A stretch of 64,000 nt of DNA from Motacilla alba alba. Its lineage: Eukaryota; Chordata; Aves; Passeriformes; Motacillidae. The translations under genes were made by a program, and so were the position numbers. Shown one piece after another: positions 25,143-34,309 of this stretch (within the stretch, counting starts at the first letter, position 1; every line of letters starts with the position of its first letter). The stretch spans positions 38,321,052 through 38,385,051 of the forward strand of contig NC_052018.1 in NCBI RefSeq assembly GCF_015832195.1. Direction: 5' to 3'. Below the pieces are notes generated by a model. The model had not been told where the DNA came from, did not search any database, and worked only from the letters and a program-made list of their open reading frames with translations.

Positions 25143-25298
25143 TCAATAGTCATCCTGGCAACTGATTCAAGAGAGTTGTAGCCTGCTGCTGTGAAATTAT
25201 CCTTATATCTTTCCATCTTAATAGCTTGTAACCATTCGCCTACGGAGCAGAAAGTGGTAAAATCGGGAGTGTTCTGGTCCAGAAGAGGGCTAATTGGT
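25143..25298 (-). CDS. EPHA7: EPHA7 exon 16: most of the SAM domain
   Basis: 156-bp exon, residues 463-514 plus two bases. It encodes [17 protein letters not shown], the end of the linker, and the first helices of the sterile alpha motif, [20 protein letters not shown] then [15 protein letters not shown]. The SAM domain (about residues 482-541) mediates protein-protein association of Eph receptors and contains a conserved tyrosine (KMERYKDNF, Tyr494). The acceptor is CTCCATAG/ACCAATTAG and the donor is ACTATTGA/GTAAGTT. It was missed by ORF calling in this frame and placed by homology and splice-site phase. Confidence 0.96.
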
Positions 25299-25667
25299 CT
25301 ATGGAGAAGGAAAAAGGAAAGTAAGTTGTTTCCAAAGAGAGTAAAACATCAGGGAGTATTTAGCAAGGTGAGAGTCAAATAAGTTTTGGGTATTAAAAAT
25401 GTCGAGAGTAGAAAGTAATAGGCCTTTATACACAGTTTAGATTATTCTGTGAATAAGTCTTGACTGCTCTGTAGCTCACAATATGTACTTCCTAAGCTTA
25501 TTCACACAAAAGATGAAAGGTCAGAGTGAGCAAAATCAGCCTAATGGACTACTGTTACCAATAGAAAATCAACCTTATTACCTAGCATGACAGCAGCTGT
25601 CTCTATGTTGCTGAGTAAAATAAAGATGCTATTCTTTTATGCATCTTAGAAAATATAGTAGTAGCTA

Positions 25668-25815
25668 CTCCCATTTTTCAATTGGATGGGACAAAACAAA
25701 GACAAAGGAAGAGCAGAGACACAAAGTCTTAAGGTCACACAGAAAATCAGTCAGTAGAAGAATCAGGAGCAGAACACAGGCCAGTTGATTCCCTAGTACA
25801 GTGGTCTAGCTAACA
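25668..25815 (-). mobile_element. MIR-type SINE relic in intron 15
   Basis: On the plus strand: CCCATTTTTCAATTGGATGG, GAGCAGAGACACAAAGTCTT, AAGGTCACACAGAAAATCAG and AGAACACAGGCCAGTTGATT. This is the reverse complement of the MIR core (GTGACCTTGGGCAAGT..CCTCAGTTTCC..CATCTGTAAAATGGG). Divergence is high, as expected for an element that predates the bird radiation. Confidence 0.6.
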
Positions 25816-26004
25816 GATCAAAAGATTACCATGATTAAATAATTCACCTGAAATTTATGAAGAAGCCATTAAAAACTACATCATGAAATACAATGAGATG
25901 CAATCACTGAAAAGAGTTAAAGCCAGAAAATGAAAGATAAAAATCTACAGTGTAGCATGTCAAGGTACATTGGCCAAGCATGAGTATTGTTAATTACTAT
26001 TTCT

Positions 26005-26115
26005 ACTGCAGCAGTTCCTAGGGCAAGGGATGCATCATATAAACATACAGTAGGCAATGATCCTTGCCCTCCAGACTTTATGATTTTAAGAAACAAGGAA
26101 AATATAGACTAGTGG
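26005..26115 (-). mobile_element. L2/MIR3-like repeat 3' end relic in intron 15
   Basis: CAGTAGGCAATGATCCTTGC and CCTCCAGACTTTATGATTTT AAG follow the common repeat pattern (..GCACTG....GACAGTCCCTGCCC..AAAGAGCTCACAGTCTAAG) in reverse orientation. It lies 200 bp from the MIR-type relic and could be part of the same ancient insertion. Confidence 0.4.
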
Positions 26116-26414
26116 TGAGAGTGCAGAAAGATGAGCAGGCAGCAGTTTACTGAGAAATGTGTTAGTTCTGCGATATTTACTTTATTTTGGTTGTTTTGTT
26201 TTTGTTTTTTTTTTTTTTAAGAAAGTCTTTTTTTGGTTTTGTTTAGCATGGTAAAAAAGAAGGGCAAATGAGAGAAGAGAAGAACAGGGAACAGAAAGAA
26301 GGAAGAACTGAAAGACAGATGAAATAAGTCTGAACTGGAACCAGCCACCAAGCAGAACATCCAGAGCCCAGCCATGTGCACCGTCATAAGAACACACACT
26401 AAAGCTTTTCTTAC

Positions 26415-26608
26415 CTGCTACAGGTTCCCAGGGGGGTTTTCAAGCTGTTTGGATTTCTAATCATTTTGTCCAGAATGCCAACTATCTGCTCAAACTTTGG
26501 CCTTTCACCGCGTTCCTTCTGCCAACAATCCAGCATCAGTTGGTGCAGTCCTGCTGGGCAATCCATGGGTGCTGGCAAACGATAGCCTTCTTCAATTGCT
26601 TTTATAAC
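26415..26608 (-). CDS. EPHA7: EPHA7 exon 15: end of kinase domain and kinase-SAM linker
   Basis: 194-bp exon, residues 399-462 plus two bases. It reads [20 protein letters not shown], then [20 protein letters not shown] and the linker [20 protein letters not shown]. The LMLDCWQKE...RP block is the last kinase subdomain (XI), whose arginine stabilises the C-lobe. I recall Ala where this sequence has Gly in KERGERP for human, a minor substitution. The acceptor is CTACTAG/GTTATAAAA and the donor is TGTAGCAG/GTAAGA. Confidence 0.96.
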
Positions 26609-27309
26609 CTAGTAGCCAAAATAGTTAATCATTTTTCATCAACAGTAATTTAAAGAATATGTATTGCTACCCAGTTCAAATATCTAAGGAAAAATAAAAT
26701 AAAATACAATAAAATAATCAATAAACTAAAATTTGCCATTGGTGTAGTAAAAATGTGAGTCTGTTGTTTTGACATTAACCTTCAGGTTTTCAAATAATTT
26801 GCCCAGCTTTATCTTTGGGCTTATTAAGCATATTGTTTTATATGTGCAGAACATAGCTATATTACCTAGACAAGTGAGTAGCAGGGAACAACAATTAAAT
26901 TCACTGAGGGAGCAGATAGATTGATAAATTGAGTTATTTCAGAAAGCATTATTACTAGCCCTAAGGTTTTTATGAAAGAGTGTGTGGTAGAAGCAACTGA
27001 CTTTTAAATGGATGGATATCTGTGCATGCACATATAAAATACAAGAAGCCTGAAGGTATTATAAAAGGATCCAAGAAAAATGTTTAGCAGATAGAAATTG
27101 CTAAGGAAAAAAGTTGTATTCTATGTCTAGCCGTGTTATATTAATGATAAAGCAGCAGAACTGTGTCATGTGAGAGAGAAAGACCTGGGTAAATGCTATT
27201 TTAATACATCACAGAAAGTTAGATTTAATAAGAGATGCTGCTAGATGATGATATGATCAAAGGACAGCATAAATGTCTGAACCAAGAATTACACCCACCC
27301 GTTGACTTC

Positions 27310-27660
27310 CTTAGCCAAGTCCATTTGGACTTAAGTAAAAAATAAAAATGGATAAAGTAAAATCACAGCAAACTGCTGTAAACCTTGAGGGCAGAATAAA
27401 AAAGCACATCAGGAAGCAAGGCAGATAAGAAAAGCTAGTGAAAATGGGCTAAAACACTGTTCATGGGGGATTTCAAGTATACTGACATTGACTGACACAG
27501 CAGCATTAGAATTGCTAAGGAAGGGTGCTTGCTCCTGAAGGGGAGTGCATAGGACTGTCTTCTCCCTCATTTTGTATAGAAAGCAAGATCAGAAGCTGTT
27601 CTAGATGTAGTTCTGGGATGCAGATCTGGTATGATAAACAAAGTTGGTGAATATCTAGGT
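27310..27660 (+). mobile_element. Degenerate LINE endonuclease-region relic (CR1/L3-like) in intron 14
   Basis: Broken plus-strand translation contains the words LFMGDFKYTDID and, some 35 codons on, SEAVLDVVLGCRSGMINKVG. These line up with the (V/M)GDFN.PDI.W and LDLVLTN..G...V motifs of CR1-clade endonucleases. Stops occur between and inside the blocks. It is more diverged than the CR1 copies elsewhere in the window, so it is probably an old member of the CR1/L3 clade. Confidence 0.45.
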
Positions 27661-27849
27661 TTTAGTAAAAATAATAATCTCAGAAAGAAAATATTCTGAA
27701 GGTTGTGTGAAAAAATGCAGAAGTAGTGGACTGCAAAGTAGACAGAACTGTAGACAATACAGAGTGACCTTTAAAAAGCTGGCTGAAATCCAGCCAGGTT
27801 TTGTATCAAAACCTTTTGCATAAAAGAAATTTTGTGAAAAGAGAAGGTA

Positions 27850-27985
27850 TAGGCCAGTGGTAAGGCACTGACTGCAGTTTTGTGTCACAGAATGTCCTTC
27901 TGACCTCAGAGAAGTTGCCTAATCTCCCTAGGCCTCAGTTTTCTCTCTGAACATTTAGAATGACAGTACTGTCCTACAGCTCAAA
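27850..27985 (+). mobile_element. MIR-type SINE relic in intron 14
   Basis: Sense MIR pattern: GGCCAGTGGTAAGGCACTGA, then TTCTGACCTCAGAGAAGTTG, CCTAATCTCCCTAGGCCTCA and GTTTTCTCTCTGAACATTTA. The order of the A-box-like head, the TGACCT..AAGTTGCCTAATCT core and the CCTCAGTTTTC tail is that of MIR. Confidence 0.6.
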
Positions 27986-30900
27986 AATGACTGAGAAATA
28001 TTCAATTCCTGCAGAAACATTCACACCTTGAAGACTGAGTGCAGTGACCTTTTACAAGCATTGAAGTTGTCTGCCAGGGAGGGTGTGGAGAGAGGTTTTC
28101 TGTAGAAGAGCAGGGAAATTGGAAAAATAGAGCTATATAGCGAAAAAAACCCATTAAAAGTAAAATGTAAGATCCTTTAGAGCTATATTAAGAGAAAAAA
28201 AAAAAGAACAGCTCCTTATGCTTAGAAGTAGTAGTGGAATGAAAGTGGAAAATAATCTACAGTGTGTACAGGACAATTGCTGTGCTGTGAAAAGTAATGC
28301 AGGAATTTCTGACCCTCTAAATGGCAAAAGGTATTAAACACTTTGAGCATGCTATGTGTGATTTACTATAAATGAAGTAGTTGCTTAAGAGGTCAGAAGA
28401 CAGAGATCACCAATGAGAAATTAAAAAGTAGGTGCCAGCAACCACAGTGCAACCATCAAAATATCTAATACCCTTAGAACTGGCAAACTATCTACATAAG
28501 ACTCCATCTAAGAATGTAAGAGAGAGTGAAAACATGAATGAAGGGATCAGAACAGAAGTTTTCCCCATTCACTACGAACTGCAGATAAACCTGAAGAGAA
28601 TGGGGAATCAAGATGATGATGCTGGTGTTTTTGAAAGGTATTACTTCAGAATCAGCTTCTCTGATGTGTATTCTCAGCAAGAAGGGTGAGACTGGGAAAT
28701 ATGAAATAATGAGTCAGCTAGAGATGCATAGAATTGCTGTGAATATCCAAAACACTGAAAAAATATTCTAAAATATTGATAAGTAAAGTACAAGTGTCCG
28801 CTCTGCTAAGAAAGGAAGAGGTGTGGTTCAAAACATCAGTACTCAAAGAAAATGAAATAGATGCAGGAATTTTTTTTTTTAAATAAGCAAATCTACAAAA
28901 AGAAAACAGCTGGAGTTCTCACTAATAGAATTGATTTATATTATCTACACTTCCCACAATTTGTTTTTGAAATTCTGCTTTTGCTGCAAAAAGAGTAAAA
29001 GGGAATATTGCTAAGACTATGCTGTTACCATAAGCAGACTGAGGATGCAAAACAGGATAGAAGAGGACCGGGTCTGGTTACTTTATCTACTAGATGCCAA
29101 CAAAGAAGTATTAAATATAGGTAACTGGACAATGTGATTTTGTAACTCTGACTATGGTCATACAATAGTAATACAAATTAATGATTATAATAATGGTAAG
29201 AAATCTAGAAGTATAGTGTTGCCCTTCCCTGAAGAACTAATCCACACTGAGGTTAGAAACAAAATGGGAACAAGAACATCAGCAGTCTAAGAGGGGAATA
29301 GGGGTTTGAGGGCTACTGCCACTATCAAGGATTACGCTGAGGTGAGCCCACTGCTCTGGGAAGTTGGGCCCTCTGTCTATCATCTGTGCTCAGCCTGCTG
29401 TGCCTCTGCAGGGACTTTGTAGGATGAGTGTTCTTTTGGTGCACCCTAGCCCCAGATCATTGCAAAAAGGAGGGCTTTGCTTGAAAAGAGTTCACAGTGG
29501 AAATATGTATCCTCCATCTGTCTAAATCAATGTCTTAAAGGAGGAAGGGCAGGATTAAAGAAATGCTATCTAAAGATCCAAAGTCAGGGAGGCCTACTAT
29601 TTAGGAGATCTGGTCTGCTCTATGACTACACCCACATCCACTTTTAGGCAAAATGATACACATAAATATAAAAACTGAGTGCAAAATTAGAAGAACACAT
29701 TTAGAATTTTTCATTACCAATAAATACTCCAACTGATGACTTTGAAGGAGAATAAAGAACAAATCATTAGGTGATTCTAAATATTTGCATCATAGATTAT
29801 CTAGGGATTGGTAAGATGTGTATATGGTATGAAGGAACATGGCTGAAGATCATAACATACAAGAATATTTGGAATTATTTTACCAAGCAATTGATGCATC
29901 TTTTAACTATGTGCTGTTGACGATTATAATGAAAGATGCTAAAAAGGGATAAAACTGTAAGAAGTAGCAATTAGCTGTTTTTAAAAGAGGCTCAGTCATG
30001 TGTTTTACATGAAGTTTTCAACAGAATGCTTTTCAAAATCTAACAAGAAGCATAAAGATATCCAAATTTCTCCTCTATTTAAAAGTTCTTCCTTATTGTT
30101 CCCTGAAAGATAGGTAAGGTTTGCCTTTGAGGCATCTTATATTCCTGTCAGACTTCTTTTATGTTTGAATCTAGTACAGAAGGAAGGTGTCAAAAGAAAT
30201 GAAACTCTACTGGGTGTCTGGGGAATGTAAATATTTCTCTTTCTCTGCCCCAAGGACTTGTTTGCCCATATTTTGACAGTCCATGAAATCTTTGACACTG
30301 AGACCTGTCAAATATTAACAACTTTGCACTGTGCCAAACTGACTCATCATCTACACTTTTATCTTTTTTTTTCCATCTTTGATGTTGATCATTCAATCAA
30401 AAATTAAAATAACAATTAAAAAAACCACTCAAGCTCCAACCTGAAGAACTTTAAATGAGACTCTTTCTGACATCTTTCACACCTGTATGGCTTTTTCCTG
30501 TGTAATTTCTATATTAATAGATACTCCTGTCAGAAGTCAAGATTAACACCCATCTGTTCTATTACTGCTGACCTGTTGCTCTGGATCATATTTTATGCAA
30601 ACAAGGGTACTTTTAAATCAGCATAATTAACTTGAAAAAGCCAAAGTAGGTCATTAACTGCCACTCACATTTTTAGCAACTTTTTCAAATGATTAATCAT
30701 TGCTCTAAGGTCAAAAACCTCAGAATTATTTTTTATTGGAAAAAAATTAATTCTTTCCATGCTTAAGCATAGTAAAGTGAAGACCCTATATTACTATTTT
30801 TGATGTTCCAGTTTTAATTGATACTTAGGACAGAAACCTACAATATCCATGTGGCAAAAAAAAAGACTTTGAATTTGGTAAAAAGTGAAAGCTCTGTAAC

Positions 30901-31019
30901 TCTTTCATTTTTTGGCAACCACACAGTACTTTGGTAAGTCTTATTTCTAGACCAACATTTTATGCATTTATAGTGAAATACATATGTATGTGTTTACAAG
31001 ACTTAATTTTGGTTTTACT

Positions 31020-31033
31020 AACACACACACACG
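31020..31033. repeat. (AC)n microsatellite beside exon 14 donor
   Basis: About 14 bases of AC repeat, some 20 bp inside intron 14 from the exon 14 donor at 31054. On the transcript strand it is a UG repeat, a type of tract that can influence 5' splice-site use (known for other genes, not shown here). Confidence 0.8.
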
Positions 31034-31054
31034 CTCATGAACAGACAAACCTAC

Positions 31055-31204
31055 ATCTTGATTTGACATGTCCCAGTAAGGCCGTTCTCCATAAGACATT
31101 ACTTCCCACATAACTATTCCGTAACTCCACACATCACTGGCTGATGTAAATTTGCGGTACTGAATGGCCTCTGGAGCTGTCCATCTCACTGGAATTTTTC
31201 CACC
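31055..31204 (-). CDS. EPHA7: EPHA7 exon 14: kinase APE motif and C-lobe core
   Basis: 150-bp, 50-codon exon, residues 349-398, beginning [20 protein letters not shown]. It contains the P+1 loop with the APE motif that anchors the activation segment, then [20 protein letters not shown] with the helix-F aspartate, and ends [10 protein letters not shown]. The acceptor is TTCATAG/GGTGGA and the donor is CAAGAT/GTAGGT. It is phase 0 at both ends. A T-rich tract precedes the acceptor on the minus strand. Confidence 0.97.
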
Positions 31205-32262
31205 CTATGAACAAAAAAAAAAAAAGAAGAAATTTCTCTTTTTCACCCACAGAATTTTCATATCATCTTCCATAGAATGCATTTATAATTATTTCCATCA
31301 ACATCAAGAGCAGCACATACATGATCAGCGATGGGGGACCGATTGCAGAATTTTCACAGGTGTCTAAGGAAACTTAGTATCTTAAAACACTCAGAACATA
31401 GATACTTAGATACTTGTATTAGCTACCTTGAATGAATTTCTATGGAAGTGATTACCCCTTCACTGATTTTAAAGGGCTGCTTAGATGTCTGATTTACACT
31501 AGCCATTTAACTCCTGGCTGGCTGAAGCTAGGTGAGGGGAATCCCAACCTGTGCGTATAAATCCAACTGACTTGTCACACGGCTCCTCCGAAATCTTGGT
31601 CTGACATTTTTAAACCAGGATCCCACTTAGAGCCCAATGGCAGGAGTGACAGCCGTGAGCACCGGTGTGGTTTCCTGGATCCCTGTGCCTGTCGGAGCAG
31701 ATTCCAGGGGCCCCTCCTTCCCTCAGCATGGGAAAATAGGTACAGGGAGGCCCCATGGGTGGGAAAGTGGAGCTGGCTCAACAAAAGAATAAAGAGCATA
31801 GTGTGCCTGATGAATGCATATTTAAGAAAAGCGTCCCACCCAAAAGCAAGGGAAAATACAGGAGTTGAGCTTTGTCACAGACTAGCCTCCAGCTAGTCTC
31901 TCCCTTTGGTGAGATAAAATCTAGCCTGAAAAATTGTAACAGCCTACAAATATTTTAATTGACTCATAGTAAATTAGATGTTTAAAATTTTTGTGGGTAA
32001 AACTTATTTGTTCAATCAGAAAATCATGAGAAATGGAATAAAGAAGATACCGTACAAAATGTTTAGAACTTTGTCAAATAAAAAATTATGTTCTTACAAA
32101 AATATTATCTCCTAATTAGAGACAGATTTCTGCAGAGACTCTTCCATTTGACTGGTTAAAACCCCCCATCAATTAATGTATTTGTCTTATCTATACTCTC
32201 CAGAAGAGACACTTCTAAATAACCATATCTCAAAACTATCAAAACCCATTGATTTATCTTAC

Positions 32263-32472
32263 GGTTGTAGTGTAGACAGCCTCTGGATCATCTTCTATAA
32301 CTCTGGAAAGGCCAAAGTCTGATACTTTACAAACAAGGTTGCTGTTGACAAGAATATTGCGTGCTGCGAGATCCCTGTGTACATATCCCATATCAGCCAA
32401 ATATCTCATTCCAGCAGCAATTCCTCGCAACATTCCCACTAGCTGAATGACAGTAAATTGCCCATCATGTTT
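32263..32472 (-). CDS. EPHA7: EPHA7 exon 13: catalytic loop, DFG and activation loop
   Basis: 210-bp, 70-codon exon, residues 279-348, starting [14 protein letters not shown]. It holds the catalytic loop HRDLAARN (Asp312 is the catalytic base, human Asp758), the magnesium-binding DFG motif (330-332) and the activation-loop autophosphorylation tyrosine in [11 protein letters not shown] (Tyr345, human Tyr791). The phrases MRYLADMGY and [15 protein letters not shown] identify EphA7 rather than EphA3, A4 or A5. The acceptor is CCCTCCAG/AAACATG and the donor is ACAACC/GTAAGA. It is phase 0 at both ends. The kinase appears catalytically competent. Confidence 0.98.
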
Positions 32473-33329
32473 CTGGAGGGAAGAAAGGAGCAGCAATTCT
32501 TGTTAGTATAGCTGAGAAGAGAAATAAAGATCAGTTTTATGACTTCAGCTTTCCGGTTATTTACTCCTTCTGTGGCAAAGAAACTCACCTCAAACACACT
32601 TCCTTCAGAGATAAAGCAGTGCATCCAGTTAAGAAATGTGTGAGTAATTAACGTACTGATAGTAACAAAACTTGCTAACCACTGTATATTTCTCACTAAC
32701 TTGTGGCAAGTCACTTCCAGGACAGATTATCTAATGAAGATTTCCTAATGTTCTTATAGCTTGCTTCTATGCTCTTCATCTCTCAGAATAATTATTTGTA
32801 TCAAGAAAATAAGAACTACCTCATTTTTGTAACCCTAGCTACTGATAATTTTCATTCATAGCTTGGAGTTTATTTAAAAAAATAAAATCTGTTCTCTATA
32901 GAGTGTTTACAAATCATCTCACCCTGACATGCATACCTCGCAAGGAGTCAGAACTGGCGAGTTCAGAACACACTTAAAAACCCCTTAATTTTTCTGAATT
33001 CACATTTATATTTTCTTTGTTCACCTCTTAAACAGCCTCATAATTCATTTAGGGATTCTTTTAGGCTGATTTCAACCATGCTGACACAGTAAAATTCTGC
33101 TCCCAAAAGGGTGAAGATTGGACTTCAGGTATGAGCAGTTTTGACTTCAACTGGTGGCTATAATAAAACCCACCATTGTCTATGCCACTCTAAACCACAT
33201 AAATTCCAGAATGTCCCCACATGATGCTGTCTGATCTTCTCATTTCTGATCTGGTTTTGCTGAAACAACATAGAGAACCTGCTAGTATTTATCAAAACTC
33301 CATTTCTACCTGAAAACCATTTTAATTAT

Positions 33330-33400
33330 ACTTATTCAAATATATTAAATATAATATAATATAATTAATATTTTAATTATATTTAATTATATATGCATGC
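33330..33400. repeat. AT-rich low-complexity tract in intron 12
   Basis: TATTAAATATAATATAATATAA-type sequence with TTTTAATTATATTTAATTA, then ATGCATGCATGC. Confidence 0.8.
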
Positions 33401-33502
33401 ATGCCTCTATATGCACAGGTATAAGACTTATTTTTTAAAGTGTCAATATACAATATATGTCACTTTAAATATGTTTATATAGGTTTTCATTTTGGTACTC
33501 AC

Positions 33503-33564
33503 CCTAAGAAATGCATCTAAGGCCCCATTCTCCATGTATTCTATTACAATCATGACTGGTTTCC
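33503..33564 (-). CDS. EPHA7: EPHA7 exon 12: kinase hinge
   Basis: 62-bp exon, residues 258-278, GKPVMIVIEYMENGALDAFLR. It forms strand beta-5 and the hinge between kinase lobes. The gatekeeper position is isoleucine (Ile265, human Ile711), as expected for EphA7; most Eph receptors have threonine here. The residue after Glu is Tyr (EYMENG), where I recall Phe in human. The acceptor is CTTTCAG/GGAAACC and the donor is CTTAGG/GTGAGT. The exon ends on a codon boundary. Confidence 0.96.
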
Positions 33565-34123
33565 CTGAAAGAAAAGAAGACAGATATTTGAGAACAGTAA
33601 AACAAATGGAGTGCCTTTTTTTGATAAAACACATGCTATTCCTTTGAAGGACTGAATCATTCAGACACTGAACATTTCTGAGCCCTCCAGCACTGTTACA
33701 GAGCTCTAATTTCTTAAATATCTGCATGGAAAGTGGCCATGATTCATAAAACCGAACCATACAAATCAAAAAGTCAGTTTGTTCTCCTAACTCCTGCTGT
33801 GTGAACAGGACTCTGGAATAATGACACTTCAGATTATATGAAAGGACATGAGAAACCTTATCTCTCTGCACGGTCTTTGAGGCTAAATGAAACTAGAAAA
33901 ATAATATGTTTCAAAGTACTTCATCTTTTAATCATGTGTGCATCTAAATTTTTTTCCTCAGGTTGCAGCATAAAGTAAGTATTGTTTTAGTTAGTTACGC
34001 ATCAGGAGAAAATCCATTAGGAGTGTGCAGTCTGTTTATAATTTGAATCTTTGACCATGAATAAGGCAGACTAATTTCTGCCATCATGTTGTTATTTGAC
34101 TGACAGACCAAGCTGATGCTTAC

Positions 34124-34309
34124 CCCTGGTAACGACTCCTTCTAGGTGAACCACGTTGGGATGATCAAACTGTCCCATGATGCTTGCTTCACACAGAAAA
34201 TCTCTCCTCTGCTTTTCAGTGTAGCCAACTTTCAGAGTTTTTATGGCTACTGCAACATCTCTCTTGCCAGGAAGCTTTAGACGCCCACTGCACACTTCAC
34301 CAAACTCTC
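34124..34309 (-). CDS. EPHA7: EPHA7 exon 11: kinase N-lobe
   Basis: 186-bp exon, residues 196-257. It completes the nucleotide-binding loop (GAG/EFGEV), supplies the ATP-anchoring lysine in [12 protein letters not shown] (Lys219, equivalent to human Lys665), and the helix-C glutamate in [20 protein letters not shown], which pairs with that lysine in the active state. The acceptor is CATTTTAG/GAGAG and the donor is ACCAGGG/GTAAGC. The frame stays open for some codons into the intron but the GTAAGC donor is clear. All residues needed for ATP binding in this lobe are intact. Confidence 0.97.

Larger units (their letters stand above)
23964..26414 (-). other. EPHA7: EPHA7 introns 16 and 15
   Basis: Intron 16 (23964-25142) and intron 15 (25299-26414) flank exon 16. 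Intron 16 carries the two inverted repeats; intron 15 carries MIR/L2-type relics and a T-rich tract near 26205. Confidence 0.85.
26609..31054 (-). other. EPHA7: EPHA7 intron 14
   Basis: 4446 bp between exons 14 and 15. It contains the LINE endonuclease relic, a MIR-type relic and, at its 5' end, an AC/UG repeat. No extra exon was recognised. Confidence 0.85.
31205..34123 (-). other. EPHA7: EPHA7 introns 13, 12 and 11
   Basis: Three short introns of 1058, 1030 and 559 bp (31205-32262, 32473-33502, 33565-34123) around the kinase exons. Intron 13 includes a GC-richer block at about 31500-31790. Intron 12 has an AT-rich tract. Confidence 0.85.
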
